The notes under the pieces are model-generated. The model ran no database searches and had not been told where the DNA came from. It was given only the letters and a program-made list of their open reading frames with translations. Below are positions 41,542-51,480 of a stretch of DNA of 64,000 nucleotides, piece by piece. Position numbers and translations under genes: made by a program. Each line of letters opens with the position of its first letter. Within the stretch, counting starts at the first letter, position 1. The DNA is taken from positions 62,001 to 126,000 of the forward strand of contig NZ_CP103794.1 of NCBI RefSeq assembly GCF_030388325.1. The letters are read 5' to 3'. Origin of the DNA: Flavobacterium johnsoniae (GTDB lineage: Bacteria > Bacteroidota > Bacteroidia > Flavobacteriales > Flavobacteriaceae).

Positions 41542-43176
41542 TTATTTTTCGATTTCTCTCATCGAATCCATTTTCTTATGAGCAAGGAAACCTGCAACAT
41601 CTTCAAAATGTTCTTTTACTCTTTTGTTTCCAAATTCAAAAACTTTAGTTGCTAATCCGTCAAGGAAATCACGGTCGTGAGAAACCAAGATTAAAGTTCC
41701 GTCAAAATCACGTAAAGCATCTTTGATAATGTCCTTAGTTTTCATATCTAAGTGGTTCGAAGGCTCATCCAGAATCAACAAGTTAACTGGTTCTAACAAT
41801 AATTTGATCATTGCCAAACGAGTTTTTTCTCCTCCAGAAAGCACTTTTACTTTTTTAGTAATATCGTCTCCTTGAAACATGAAAGCTCCTAAAATATTTT
41901 TTATCTGCGTTCTAATATCTCCAACCGCAATACCGTCAATAGTTTCAAAAATAGTTGCATTTTCATCTAATAACGCTGCTTGATTTTGAGCGAAATATCC
42001 AATTTGTGCATTATGTCCGATTTCAACACTTCCAGAATCAACGCCGATTTCTTTCATAATTGCTTTAATCATCGTTGATTTACCTTCACCATTTTTTCCA
42101 ACAAATGCTACTTTCTGACCGCGTTCGATTACAATATTCGCATCTTTAAAAACTACATGATCACCATACGATTTAGACATTTCTTTTACAACAACAGGAT
42201 ATTGCCCAGAACGTGCCGCTGGTGGGAATTTTAAACGCAATGCAGATGTATCTACTTCATCAACTTGAACAATTTCTAATTTTTCAAGCATTTTTACACG
42301 AGATTGAACTGCATCTGTTTTTGAAAAAGTTCCTTTAAAACGCTCAATAAAAGCACGGTTTTCAGCAATCATTTTTTGCTGTTCATCGTAAGCTTTCTGT
42401 TGGTGAATACGACGATCTTTTCTCAATTCTAAATAATGAGTGTATTTTGCTTTATAATCATAGATTCTACCCATTGTAACTTCAATAGTACGGTTTGTAA
42501 TATTATCTACAAACGCTCTATCGTGAGAAATAACCACAACTGCCTTGGCTTGATTCAACAAGAAATCTTCTAACCATTGAATACTTTCAATATCCATGTG
42601 GTTTGTTGGCTCATCCAGCAAAATTAAATCTGGTTTTCTCAATAAAATCTTAGCCAATTCGATACGCATTCTCCAACCTCCAGAAAATTCTGAAGTCTGA
42701 CGCGTAAAATCTTCACGTTCAAAACCTAAACCAACTAATATTTTTTCAACTTCAGCTTCGTAATTTATTTCTTCGATAGCATAAAATTTTTCGCTTAAGT
42801 CTGAAACTCTTTCGATTAATTTCATGTATTCGTCACTTTCGTAATCCGTACGAACAGTTAATTGCTCATTGATTTCGTCAATTTCAGCTTTCATTTTAAA
42901 AACTTCACTAAAAGCTTTAGATGCTTCTTCCATAACAGTTGCGCCATCTTCAGTAAGCAAATGTTGTGGCAAATAAGCAATTACAGCTTCTTTTGGAGCA
43001 GAAATACTTCCAGTTGAAGGTTTATTTACACCAGCAATTATTTTTAAAAGTGTAGATTTTCCTGCACCATTTTTACCCATAAGGGCAATTTTATCATTTT
43101 CATTAATAGCAAAAGAAACATCGCTAAAAAGTGTAGTTCCACCAAACTGAACCGAAATATCGTTAACTGTAATCAT
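41542..43176 (-). CDS. ABC-F family ATPase (ribosome-associated)
   Basis: This 544-residue protein has two ATPase domains and no membrane segments. Walker A is GKNGAGKST in the first half and GKNGEGKST in the second. Signatures are SGGWRMRIELA and LSGGEKTRLAMIK, and Walker B motifs are LLDEPTNHMD and LDEPSNHLD. The inter-domain linker is at about 230-320. ABC-F proteins act on the ribosome in translation or antibiotic protection, not in transport. It resembles YbiT/EttA-type housekeeping members. It has a strong promoter. Confidence 0.93.
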   Translation of the reverse strand: MITVNDISVQFGGTTLFSDVSFAINENDKIALMGKNGAGKSTLLKIIAGVNKPSTGSISAPKEAVIAYLPQHLLTEDGATVMEEASKAFSEVFKMKAEIDEINEQLTVRTDYESDEYMKLIERVSDLSEKFYAIEEINYEAEVEKILVGLGFEREDFTRQTSEFSGGWRMRIELAKILLRKPDLILLDEPTNHMDIESIQWLEDFLLNQAKAVVVISHDRAFVDNITNRTIEVTMGRIYDYKAKYTHYLELRKDRRIHQQKAYDEQQKMIAENRAFIERFKGTFSKTDAVQSRVKMLEKLEIVQVDEVDTSALRLKFPPAARSGQYPVVVKEMSKSYGDHVVFKDANIVIERGQKVAFVGKNGEGKSTMIKAIMKEIGVDSGSVEIGHNAQIGYFAQNQAALLDENATIFETIDGIAVGDIRTQIKNILGAFMFQGDDITKKVKVLSGGEKTRLAMIKLLLEPVNLLILDEPSNHLDMKTKDIIKDALRDFDGTLILVSHDRDFLDGLATKVFEFGNKRVKEHFEDVAGFLAHKKMDSMREIEK

Positions 43177-43240
43177 TTGTTTTTGTGAATTTTGTTTTAT
43201 CGGTTAATCGTTAAGCTGACTACCCATTTTTTTTGTGGTG

Positions 43241-43271
43241 CAAAGATAGATTTAATTAGATAATGTGCCAA
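43241..43271 (-). promoter_or_regulatory. Promoter of the ABC-F gene
   Basis: On the minus strand TTG (43271-43269) and TATCTTTG (43248-43241) are spaced by 20 bases, matching the consensus. The leader would be about 60 bases. Confidence 0.78.
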
Positions 43272-43421
43272 TTTGAAAATTAGATAATTTTGAGAATCTG
43301 TTAATTTGAAAATGTGACGATTAGATAATTATTCAAACCCGCAGAAAATGAAACCTGACTGATTATATTCTATTTCCAAATTTTAATATTAACTTGTACA
43401 ATAATTCAAAAATCAGCAAAT

Positions 43422-43865
43422 ATGAAAGCGAACTTAAATCTAACCTTTTATTTAATTGCAGGATTACTATTTGGACTTTCTGCAAATGCACAAAAAACTG
43501 TAATTAAAAAAGAAGCGCTTCCAGCAAACGCACAAACATTCTTAAAAACTCATTTTGGATCGAAAAAACCGAGTTATATATTAGAAGAAAAAGAATTTCT
43601 TTCTACAGAATACAACGTTCAATTTGACAAACAGCTTGAAATTGAATTTGACAAGAAAGGAAACTGGAAAGAAGTCGATGGCAAAAATTCCAGAATTCCA
43701 AAATCTATTATTCCTAAAAAAATTGCTTCTTACATCAAAATAAATTTCCCTAAAGAAAAAGTTACCAAAATAGAAATTGAAAGTTCAGGTTACGAGACAA
43801 AACTTAGTAACGGTTTAGAATTGAAATTCAACTTAAAAGAAGATTTTATTAAGATTGACAAATAA
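43422..43865 (+). CDS. PepSY-like domain exported protein
   Basis: This 147-residue protein has a signal peptide (MKANLNLTFYLIAGLLFGLS, then ANAQ) and two PepSY-like repeats of the beta-lactamase-inhibitor-like type (ALPANAQTFLKTHFG, EIEFDKKGNWKEVDG; then IPKKIASYIKINFPKEKVT and GLELKFNLK). It is probably periplasmic; function unknown. Confidence 0.83.
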   Translation: MKANLNLTFYLIAGLLFGLSANAQKTVIKKEALPANAQTFLKTHFGSKKPSYILEEKEFLSTEYNVQFDKQLEIEFDKKGNWKEVDGKNSRIPKSIIPKKIASYIKINFPKEKVTKIEIESSGYETKLSNGLELKFNLKEDFIKIDK

Positions 43866-43870
43866 TATTA

Positions 43871-43992
43871 GCCACAGATTAAAGGATTAAAAAGATTTTT
43901 TTTCAAGGCTTAAAAATAACAATCCGTGAAAATCCTTTTAATCTTTGGCAAAAAAAAATAAACCCAACAGGTTTTAAAAACCTGTCGAGTTT
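43871..43992. repeat. Two adjacent palindromic repeats
   Basis: GCCACAGATTAAAGGATT (43871-43888) is mirrored by AATCCTTTTAATCTTTGGC (43931-43949). A second small palindrome AACCCAACAGG...CCTGTCGAGTT follows at 43961-43992. The CACAGATTAA word recurs at 51378-51427. The second palindrome may end transcription of the PepSY-like gene. Confidence 0.75.
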
Positions 43993-44031
43993 GCAATAAT
44001 TATCTAATTTTCAAATTGACTAATTATCTAA

Positions 44032-45207
44032 TTAATCTTTTCTCCATTTTTTAGTTTCTTCAAAAATGTGCTCCATAATAGCTTGTTCAGTTGCATCGAA
44101 TTCAATATTTCTTCGACTCATAACTAATCTAGCCGTTTCAAAAGCTTTTTTGGTTACATAAGTTGTAAATCCTGCAGCACCGCCCCAAGAGAAACTCGGA
44201 ACAAAGTTTCTAGGAAATCCAGAACCGAAAATATTAGCACTTACGCCAACAACGGTTCCTGTATTAAACATCGTATTGATTCCGCATTTACTATGATCTC
44301 CCATCATTAAACCACAAAACTGAAGTCCAGTTTTTGCAAAACCTTCTGTTTCATAGCTCCATAATTTAACTTCTTCGTAATTGTTTTTTAGGTTCGAATT
44401 ATTAGAATCTGCTCCAATATTACACCATTCACCTAAAACAGAATCACCTAAAAATCCTTCATGCCCTTTATTTGAATTAGCAAAAAGAACTGAATTTTTT
44501 ACTTCGCCGCCAATTCGAGATCCAGGACCGACAGTTGTTGCCCCATAAACCTTAGCAGACATTTTTACCATTGCATTTTCACATAAAGCAAAAGGCCCGC
44601 GAATTACAGTTCCTTCCATTATTTCAGTATTCTTACCTATATATATAGGACCGTTTGATGCATTTAGAGTTACAAACTCTAATTTTGCACCTTCTTCGAT
44701 AAAAATATTTTCTGGCGCAATTACATTTACACTTTTAGGAATTGGTTGCGATTTTCTGTCTTCGGTTAAATAAGCAAAATCCTGACGGATTGCCGCATCA
44801 TTTTTAGAGAAAATATCCCAAGTATGCTCAATCGTAATACAATTGTCGTTGTAATGAATAATTTCGTAAGAATCAAAATCGACTTCTTCCTGATTTTCGC
44901 TTGCAAAAAATGCAATTACATCTTCACCTTTAAAAATGGCTTGATTTTCTGTCAGATTAGAAACCATCTCTGCAAGAGTATCATTTGGCAAATACGCTGC
45001 ATTGATCATCACATTTTCTTCCATTTCAACCATCGGAAATTTTTCAGACAAATATTCCTCGGTGATAGTAGTAATTGTAGATCCTAAACGTCTTTCCCAT
45101 TTTTGACGAATAGTCATAATTCCAACCAAAATATCAGCCACAGGCCTTGTAAAAGTAAATGGTAATAAAGCATTCCGAACGGGACCGTCGAAAAGAATGT
45201 AGTTCAT
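44032..45207 (-). CDS. GlmU-like sugar nucleotidyltransferase/acyltransferase family protein
   Basis: This 391-residue protein has an N-terminal region in the place of a nucleotidyltransferase domain (NYILFDGPVRNALLPFTFTR, then PVADILVGIMTIRQKWE) and a C-terminal left-handed beta-helix with hexapeptide repeats (IYIGKNTEIMEGTVIRGP, SAKVYGATTVGPGSRIGGEV, NTGTVVGVSANIFG). It matches the bacteroidete alternative GlmU-like family. The usual nucleotidyltransferase glycine motif (GxGTRM) is not seen, so whether it binds UTP is uncertain. A -7 box TAACTTTG (minus strand, 45252-45259) lies about 45 bases upstream. Confidence 0.83.
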   Translation of the reverse strand: MNYILFDGPVRNALLPFTFTRPVADILVGIMTIRQKWERRLGSTITTITEEYLSEKFPMVEMEENVMINAAYLPNDTLAEMVSNLTENQAIFKGEDVIAFFASENQEEVDFDSYEIIHYNDNCITIEHTWDIFSKNDAAIRQDFAYLTEDRKSQPIPKSVNVIAPENIFIEEGAKLEFVTLNASNGPIYIGKNTEIMEGTVIRGPFALCENAMVKMSAKVYGATTVGPGSRIGGEVKNSVLFANSNKGHEGFLGDSVLGEWCNIGADSNNSNLKNNYEEVKLWSYETEGFAKTGLQFCGLMMGDHSKCGINTMFNTGTVVGVSANIFGSGFPRNFVPSFSWGGAAGFTTYVTKKAFETARLVMSRRNIEFDATEQAIMEHIFEETKKWRKD

Positions 45208-45259
45208 AAATATTTGAGTGTTTATTAAAAATTGATTTGGTTACCTAGCCCCAAAGTTA

Positions 45260-45463
45260 CAAATATTTATGCGTTACATTAAAATATGTTTTTTCTTATA
45301 ACCATAAATTAACGCATTTTTCTCTTCGAAGAAGAAAACATAGCCATCGATTTCAAGCGCTGGAACACCATACACCGCTTATCAAACATACGTTCCACGT
45401 GATTGAAAACACGGACTATATTTAAAATCAGGCTCTTTTCTTTTTTTACAATAAAATTAATGC
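45260..45463. other. Spacer with no recognised feature
   Basis: This is the middle of the 307-base gap between the GlmU-like and L31 genes. An open frame of about 40 codons on the minus strand (ending KRKMR) has no good start codon and no supporting signal. No hairpin, tRNA or repeat was found. Confidence 0.5.
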
Positions 45464-45496
45464 ATAAAAAAAGCCTCCCGAAGTGGAAGGCTTTTG
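45464..45496 (-). terminator. Intrinsic terminator after rpmE2
   Basis: AAAAGCCTCC (45469-45478) pairs with GGAAGGCTTTT (45485-45495) with one bulged base, followed on the minus strand by a T-run. Confidence 0.82.
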
Positions 45497-45514
45497 TATA
45501 ATTTAAAACAGCTA

Positions 45515-45769
45515 TTATTTTTTAGCGTGTTTAGCGTATTTAGTTTTGAATTTATCAATACGTCCTGCAGTATCGATAAGTTTAGATTTACCAGTATAAA
45601 AAGGGTGAGATGTTCTAGAAATCTCCATTTTTACAACTGGATACTCAACTCCGTCAACTTCAATTGTTTCTTTTGTATCTGCAGTAGATTTAGTGATAAA
45701 AACGTCATCATTAGACATGTCTTTAAATGCAACTAATCTGTAATTTTCTGGGTGAACTCCTTTTTTCAT
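45515..45769 (-). CDS. rpmE2: 50S ribosomal protein L31 type B
   Basis: This 84-residue ribosomal protein begins [20 protein letters not shown] and contains [15 protein letters not shown]. It lacks the CxxC zinc motif, which defines the type B form found in many bacteria and induced by zinc limitation in some. A -7 box TAAATTTG (minus, 45887-45894) would give a long leader of about 110 bases. Confidence 0.96.
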   Translation of the reverse strand: MKKGVHPENYRLVAFKDMSNDDVFITKSTADTKETIEVDGVEYPVVKMEISRTSHPFYTGKSKLIDTAGRIDKFKTKYAKHAKK

Positions 45770-45886
45770 CTTTTCTTTTTATTTATTGTTTAAAGCACTT
45801 TCATTTTGAAGCTTTTTCATGGTTAGAAAAAGGTATAAACAAACAATGCTCTTTTTTGTTTAAAATTTTAATTATTTTTGAGTGTG

Positions 45887-45894
45887 CAAATTTA
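45887..45894 (-). promoter_or_regulatory. Likely -7 box of rpmE2
   Basis: The minus strand reads TAAATTTG, exactly the TAnnTTTG consensus, but no good TTG -33 is present at 17-21 bases. This is weaker than the paired promoters elsewhere in the window. Confidence 0.5.
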
Positions 45895-46019
45895 CAATTC
45901 TTTTTTAATAAACAAACAGTTAGCCTATTTTTTTTTAGTTTATTTCGAAAAGCTTTTTTTATATCCGTATATAGTGGGAATTACTATATTTGTGGATTAA
46001 TTTTAAAACATATAAAAAT

Positions 46020-46550
46020 ATGATTAATGAAGTTATAAAAAAGAATGGAGTTACGTATGGCATAATGATCGGAGTTGCATCAGCTTTGGTGACCGCTACA
46101 ATCTATGCAATTGATTTAAACCTGTTTACAGCTTGGTGGATGGGAATTATAGGAATCGTAATAAGCCTTACAATTAGTATTATTTTACTTTCTAAAACCA
46201 AGAGAGAATTAAATGGCGTTTTTACTTTCAAAGATGCTTTTACTACCTATTTTATAGCTGCAGTAATTGGTATTTTAATTTCTACAACTTTTAACATAGT
46301 ATTATTTAATGTTATTGATCCGGGAGCAAAAGACACCCTAAACGAAATTATGATCAAATACACAATAAGTATGATGCAGAAATTTGGTACGCCAGCTTCG
46401 GCAATTAACGAAGCTATTGCTAAAATGAAAGAAAGCAGCCCATACTCTACTTTTGAATTATTAAAAGGATCTGTTTTCGCTATCGTTATCAGTGCTATTT
46501 TCGGATTAATTTTCGCAGCATTTTTCAAAAGCAAATCTACACAAGAATAA
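46020..46550 (+). CDS. DUF4199 family membrane protein
   Basis: This 176-residue protein has four hydrophobic helices: VTYGIMIGVASALVTATIYA, TAWWMGIIGIVISLTISIIL, FTTYFIAAVIGILISTTFNI and the C-terminal SVFAIVISAIFGLIFAAFF. This is the layout of DUF4199, whose function is unknown. The ATG at 46020 is chosen: a -7 box TATATTTG at 45985-45992 overlaps the earlier TTG. It lies 9 bases before the glycosyltransferase gene, as is common for this pair in Bacteroidetes. Confidence 0.85.
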   Translation: MINEVIKKNGVTYGIMIGVASALVTATIYAIDLNLFTAWWMGIIGIVISLTISIILLSKTKRELNGVFTFKDAFTTYFIAAVIGILISTTFNIVLFNVIDPGAKDTLNEIMIKYTISMMQKFGTPASAINEAIAKMKESSPYSTFELLKGSVFAIVISAIFGLIFAAFFKSKSTQE

Positions 46551-46559
46551 AAAACATAA

Positions 46560-47516
46560 ATGAATTTATCTATACTTATACCGCTTCTAAACGAGGAGGA
46601 ATCACTTAAAGAACTCTACACATGGATTATTAAAGTGATGCAATCTAACAATTACTCTTATGAAATCATTTTTGTAGATGATGGCAGTACAGATAATTCT
46701 TGGCAGATTATTGAAGGTTTTTCTAACGAAAATCCGAATGTAAAAGGCATTCGTTTTATGAAAAACTTTGGGAAATCTCAAGCTTTACACGCTGGTTTTG
46801 CAAAAGCAAAAGGCGATGTAATTATTACGATGGATGCCGATTTGCAAGACAGTCCAGATGAAATTCCGGAATTATACGAAATGATTACAGCTCAGAAATA
46901 CGATTTGGTTTCTGGATGGAAAAAAAAGCGTTATGATTCTGTCGTAGCAAAAAATCTTCCTTCAAAATTATTTAATTGGGCAGCTAGAAAAACTTCTGGC
47001 GTAGAATTAAACGATTTTAACTGCGGATTAAAAGCGTATAAAAATGTTGTAGTTAAAAACATCGAAGTTTCTGGCGAAATGCACCGATATATCCCTGTCT
47101 TGGCTAAAAATGCTGGATTCGGAAAGATTGGCGAAAAAGTAGTTATTCACCAAGCTAGAAAATACGGCGAAACTAAATTTGGAATGGAACGTTTTATAAA
47201 CGGATTTCTAGATTTAATTACTATCTGGTTTTTATCAAGATTCGGAAAAAGACCTATGCACTTATTTGGAGCAATGGGTTCTATCATGTTTATTATCGGA
47301 TTTTTGTCTGCTGGGTATATTGGAGTTTCAAAATTATACCATATGTATAATGGAATGAAATATACTTTGGTTACAAATAATCCGTGGTTTTATATCGCTT
47401 TAACAACAATGATTTTAGGAACTCAGCTTTTCTTAGCTGGATTTTTAGGCGAGATTATTTTAAGAACCAAAAACAATGAAGAAAGATACAAAGTAGCACG
47501 CGAAGTGAATTTTTGA
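46560..47516 (+). CDS. Family 2 glycosyltransferase, membrane-anchored (GtrB/DPM1-like)
   Basis: This 318-residue enzyme has a GT-A domain: ILIPLLNEEESL, FVDDGSTDNSW, and the metal-binding ITMDADLQDSPDE. Two C-terminal membrane helices follow (LFGAMGSIMFIIGFLSAGYI and WFYIALTTMILGTQLFLAGF). It would move a sugar from a nucleotide to a polyprenyl phosphate at the inner membrane. It follows DUF4199 in the same operon. Confidence 0.9.
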   Translation: MNLSILIPLLNEEESLKELYTWIIKVMQSNNYSYEIIFVDDGSTDNSWQIIEGFSNENPNVKGIRFMKNFGKSQALHAGFAKAKGDVIITMDADLQDSPDEIPELYEMITAQKYDLVSGWKKKRYDSVVAKNLPSKLFNWAARKTSGVELNDFNCGLKAYKNVVVKNIEVSGEMHRYIPVLAKNAGFGKIGEKVVIHQARKYGETKFGMERFINGFLDLITIWFLSRFGKRPMHLFGAMGSIMFIIGFLSAGYIGVSKLYHMYNGMKYTLVTNNPWFYIALTTMILGTQLFLAGFLGEIILRTKNNEERYKVAREVNF

Positions 47517-47603
47517 TACAAATCAGGAAAAAAAAATCTTTTTGCGTCAAATTAACCTTTGAAGAAAAACTATCTTTATTTTAAAATATAAAAGAACATT
47601 TAC

Positions 47604-49331
47604 ATGAACATTGCACCTAATATTTTAAACGCAGTAAACGAATGGCTGACACCGACGTTTGATCAAGAAACGCAGGCAGCAGTAAAAGAATTAATGACCA
47701 CTTCACCGAAAGAACTTGAAGAAAGTTTTTACAAAAACCTAGAGTTTGGTACTGGCGGTATGCGTGGCGTTATGGGCGTTGGAAACAATAGAATCAACAA
47801 ATACACACTTGGAAAAAATACTCAAGGATTATCAGATTACCTGCATAGAGTTTTTCCAAACGAACCTTTAAAAGTAGTTATTGCTTACGATTGCCGTCAT
47901 AACAGCAACACTTTGGCAAAAACTGTTGCTGATGTTTTCTCTGCAAATGGAATTCAGGTTTATTTGTTTTCAGACTTAAGACCAACTCCAGAATTATCTT
48001 TTGCTCTTAAATATTTAAAATGCCAATGCGGAATTGTTTTAACAGCATCTCACAATCCGCCAGAATATAACGGATACAAAGTTTACTGGCAAGATGGAGG
48101 CCAAATTGTTCCTCCTCAAGACAAAGAAATTGTCAATGTAATCGAAAGTTTAAGCTACGACAAAATCAAATTCAATGCTAACGAAAGTTTAATTCAATAT
48201 ATTGATACTGAAATTGACAAAGAATTTGTAAAATCTTCAATCGAAAACGCAAGTTTTAATACTCCTGCCGAGGCTAAAGACAATCTTCAAATTGTTTTTA
48301 CTTCATTGCACGGAACTTCTATAAAATCAGTTCCAGACGTATTAGCGCAAGCTGGCTACAAAAATGTTCATATTGTACCTGAACAAGCTGTTCCAGACGG
48401 AAATTTCCCAACTGTAAAATCTCCAAATCCAGAAGAACCAGAAGCTTTAACAATGGCTTTGGCTTTGGCAGACAAAACAGATTCTGACATCGTAGTAGGT
48501 ACAGATCCTGATTGCGACCGTTTAGGAGTTGCTGTTCGTAACAACGACGGCAAAATGATTTTGCTAAACGGAAACCAAACTATGGTTTTAATGACTTCTT
48601 TCTTATTGAAACAATGGAAAAAAGCAGGTAAAATTAACGGAAAACAATTTGTAGGTTCAACAATTGTTTCTACTCCAATGATGATGGAATTAGCATCAAA
48701 TTATGGTGTTGAATGCAAAGTTGGATTGACTGGTTTTAAATGGATTGCAAAAATGATCGTAGATTTCCCTGAACTTGAATTTATCGGTGGCGGTGAAGAA
48801 AGTTTCGGATTTATGGTTGGTGATGCCGTTAGAGATAAAGATGCCGTTGCCGCTACTCTATTAATATGCGAAGTTGCTGCACAGGCAAAAGCTGCCGGAA
48901 GCTCAGTTTACAAAGAACTTTTGCAACTTTATGTTGAAAATGGCTTCTATAAAGAATTCTTAGTTTCTTTAACTAAAAAAGGTATGGAAGGTTTAGAAGA
49001 AATCAATCAGATGATGATTAATTTACGTGAAAATCCTTTGAAAGAAATTAATGGACAAAGAGTTATTATGGTTGAAGATTATCAATCATCTAAAGCTTTG
49101 AACTTATTGACAAATGAAGAAACGTCAATGGATATTCCAAAATCTAACGTTTTGATTTATTACACTGAAGACGGATCTAAAATCTGTGCAAGACCTAGCG
49201 GAACTGAACCAAAAATTAAATTCTATATCAGCGTAAATGCTGCAATAGAATCTGTTTCAGAGTTTGACGAAGCAGAAAAATTCTTAGATGATAAAATCAA
49301 GAATATTATTGCGGATATGCAATTGAATTAA
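47604..49331 (+). CDS. Phosphosugar mutase (phosphoglucomutase/phosphomannomutase, PgcA type)
   Basis: This 575-residue enzyme interconverts sugar 1- and 6-phosphates. It has the phosphoserine loop [16 protein letters not shown], the metal loop [11 protein letters not shown], the sugar loop GGGEESFGF and the phosphate-binding loop [12 protein letters not shown] in the usual order, so all four domains are complete. Sequence length fits long PgcA-type enzymes. Its terminator is at 49349-49394. Confidence 0.94.
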   Translation: MNIAPNILNAVNEWLTPTFDQETQAAVKELMTTSPKELEESFYKNLEFGTGGMRGVMGVGNNRINKYTLGKNTQGLSDYLHRVFPNEPLKVVIAYDCRHNSNTLAKTVADVFSANGIQVYLFSDLRPTPELSFALKYLKCQCGIVLTASHNPPEYNGYKVYWQDGGQIVPPQDKEIVNVIESLSYDKIKFNANESLIQYIDTEIDKEFVKSSIENASFNTPAEAKDNLQIVFTSLHGTSIKSVPDVLAQAGYKNVHIVPEQAVPDGNFPTVKSPNPEEPEALTMALALADKTDSDIVVGTDPDCDRLGVAVRNNDGKMILLNGNQTMVLMTSFLLKQWKKAGKINGKQFVGSTIVSTPMMMELASNYGVECKVGLTGFKWIAKMIVDFPELEFIGGGEESFGFMVGDAVRDKDAVAATLLICEVAAQAKAAGSSVYKELLQLYVENGFYKEFLVSLTKKGMEGLEEINQMMINLRENPLKEINGQRVIMVEDYQSSKALNLLTNEETSMDIPKSNVLIYYTEDGSKICARPSGTEPKIKFYISVNAAIESVSEFDEAEKFLDDKIKNIIADMQLN

Positions 49332-49348
49332 ATCTTCAACATATTATA

Positions 49349-49394
49349 ATAAACTCTGATTTACATTCTAGAAATGCAAGTCAGAGTTTTTTTT
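49349..49394 (+). terminator. Intrinsic terminator after the mutase gene
   Basis: AAACTCTGA (49351-49359) pairs with TCAGAGTTT (49381-49389), followed by five more T. The inner bases can form a smaller hairpin. Confidence 0.82.
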
Positions 49395-49415
49395 ATAAAA
49401 AAAAGCAAAAAGAAA

Positions 49416-49444
49416 TTGAAAAGTCCTCAATTGGATTAATTTTG
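49416..49444 (+). promoter_or_regulatory. Promoter of the MsbA-type exporter gene
   Basis: TTG at 49416-49418 and TAATTTTG at 49437-49444 are separated by 18 bases, an exact consensus match. The leader would be about 75 bases. Confidence 0.78.
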
Positions 49445-49524
49445 TGCATTGAAAATTGCTTTATCAAATAGTTAAATATTAGAAAAGCCATCAAAACAAA
49501 AAGAAAACAACATCAAAAAAATAA

Positions 49525-51354
49525 ATGAGTAATTTTAAAAAAATAGTTCCTTTTATATATCCATATAAAAAATACGCATTCTTAAACATTTTCTTTAATG
49601 TTCTGTATGCACTTTTTAGCACACTTTCTTTTGTATCATTAATTCCAATGATTCAAGTTTTATTTGATCAAACCAAAAGAAATACTATAAAACCTGTATA
49701 CACTGGAATAAGCGAAATCCAAACATACGCACAAAATTCTTTGAGCTATTTCATTACAACTACAACCGACACATACGGATCTGGACATACTCTAGGTATA
49801 ATGGTCGCTGGTATTATCAGCATCTTTTTATTAAAAAACTTATGCGATTATCTTGCAATGTTTTTTATCAATTTCTTGCGAAATGGAATTTTGAGAGACA
49901 TGCGAAATGCGATGTACAAGAAAACACTTGAACTTCCTTTGGCATTTTATTCTGAAAAAAGAAAAGGCGACGTTATTTCAAGAATATCTGGAGACATTAA
50001 TGAAGTTCAAACTTCTTTTCTAGCTATTCTGGAACTTATCGTAAAAGAGCCATTGACTATAATTTTTACGGTTTGCGCAATGCTTTACATCAGTGTTAAA
50101 CTGACTATTTTCGTTTTTATTTTTATTCCTATTTCAGGTTATTTAATTTCTTTAATTGGAAAACAATTAAAAAAACAATCTACTAAAGCGCAACAAGAAC
50201 AAGGAACTTTTTTATCTACAATTGAAGAAACAATTGGCGGATTAAAAGTGGTTAAAGGATATAATTCTGAAAACTATTTCAATAGTGTTTTTCAAAACTC
50301 TACAGAACGATTCTTCAAATTATCTAATAATATCGGAAACAGACAGAATCTTGCATCTCCAGCAAGCGAATTTATGGGGATTTTGGTTATTACTGTTTTA
50401 TTGTGGTTTGGAGGACAAATGGTTTTAATTGATAAATCATTGGATCCAGCATCTTTCATCGGATATATGTCTTTAGCCTATAATATCTTAACTCCAGCAA
50501 AAGCAATTTCTAAAGCTTCTTACGGAGTAAAAAGAGGTAACGCTGCGGCAGAACGTGTTTTAGAAGTTCTAGAACAAGAAAACACAATTACAGATAAAGA
50601 AAATGCAATTGAAAAAACTTCTTTTGACAGCGAAATCAATATTCAAAATATCACCTTTAAATATGAAGAAACTAGTGTTCTAAAAGACTTTTCTCTTCAA
50701 ATTAAAAAAGGACAAACAGTCGCTTTGGTTGGTCAATCTGGAAGCGGAAAAAGTACAATTGCAAATTTATTAACTCGTTTTTACGATGTAAACGAAGGAA
50801 TAATTTCTATTGATGGAATTAACATCAAAGACTTGACTCTGCACTCGCTTAGAGATTTAATGGCGTTGGTTACACAGGATATTATTTTATTCAACGATAC
50901 CATTAAAGCAAACGTTGCATTAGGAAAACTTGACGCAACCGATGACGAAATTATCGAAGCCCTTAAAATTGCCAATGCTTACGAGTTTGTAAAAGATCTG
51001 CCAAAAGGAATCTACACCAATATCGGAGACAGCGGAAGCAAAATTTCTGGCGGACAAAAGCAACGTTTATCAATTGCTCGTGCAGTATTGAAAAACCCGC
51101 CGATTATGATTTTAGACGAAGCAACTTCGGCATTGGACACAGAAAGTGAAAAATTTGTTCAGGTTGCCCTTGAAAACATGATGCAAAATAGAACTTCAAT
51201 TGTAATTGCTCACCGACTTTCGACTATCCAAAAAGCAGATTTGATTGTGGTAATGCAAAAAGGAAAAATTGTTGAGCAAGGAACTCACGAAGAGTTAATT
51301 GTTAAAAACGGAACTTACAATAAATTGGTAACGATGCAGTCTTTAGAATCGTAA
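49525..51354 (+). CDS. ABC exporter, lipid flippase MsbA type
   Basis: This 609-residue half-transporter has six membrane helices in the first ~330 residues. An ATPase domain follows, with Walker A GQSGSGKST, signature ISGGQKQRLSIARAV, Walker B IMILDEATSALD and the H-loop VIAHRLST. It resembles the lipid A/phospholipid flippase MsbA and likely works as a homodimer in the inner membrane. Substrate assignment is by similarity only. It has its own promoter. Confidence 0.9.
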   Translation: MSNFKKIVPFIYPYKKYAFLNIFFNVLYALFSTLSFVSLIPMIQVLFDQTKRNTIKPVYTGISEIQTYAQNSLSYFITTTTDTYGSGHTLGIMVAGIISIFLLKNLCDYLAMFFINFLRNGILRDMRNAMYKKTLELPLAFYSEKRKGDVISRISGDINEVQTSFLAILELIVKEPLTIIFTVCAMLYISVKLTIFVFIFIPISGYLISLIGKQLKKQSTKAQQEQGTFLSTIEETIGGLKVVKGYNSENYFNSVFQNSTERFFKLSNNIGNRQNLASPASEFMGILVITVLLWFGGQMVLIDKSLDPASFIGYMSLAYNILTPAKAISKASYGVKRGNAAAERVLEVLEQENTITDKENAIEKTSFDSEINIQNITFKYEETSVLKDFSLQIKKGQTVALVGQSGSGKSTIANLLTRFYDVNEGIISIDGINIKDLTLHSLRDLMALVTQDIILFNDTIKANVALGKLDATDDEIIEALKIANAYEFVKDLPKGIYTNIGDSGSKISGGQKQRLSIARAVLKNPPIMILDEATSALDTESEKFVQVALENMMQNRTSIVIAHRLSTIQKADLIVVMQKGKIVEQGTHEELIVKNGTYNKLVTMQSLES

Positions 51355-51377
51355 AAACATATCCAAACTAAATCTAT

Positions 51378-51427
51378 ACACAGATTAAGGAAATATTAAA
51401 ACTCAGTTTAATTTCTTTAATCTGTGT
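51378..51427. repeat. Palindromic repeat, CACAGATTAA family
   Basis: ACACAGATTAAGGAAAT and ATTTCTTTAATCTGTGT face each other around a short AT-rich centre. It follows the exporter stop and lies in the leader of the DUF2971 gene. The same word occurs at 43871-43949. Confidence 0.8.
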
Positions 51428-51480
51428 TTATTTTTATAACTTTAGGTTCGTTAAAGAATAAATCATTTAATTACCTCAAA

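Noticed and set aside
45298-45460. Open minus-strand frame of about 40 codons ending KRKMR
   Set aside because: No credible start codon, promoter or conservation that I can see; left as unassigned spacer.
45727-46023. 98-codon Phe-rich frame upstream of the DUF4199 gene
   Set aside because: It covers the rpmE2 leader on the opposite strand and consists of T-rich noise.
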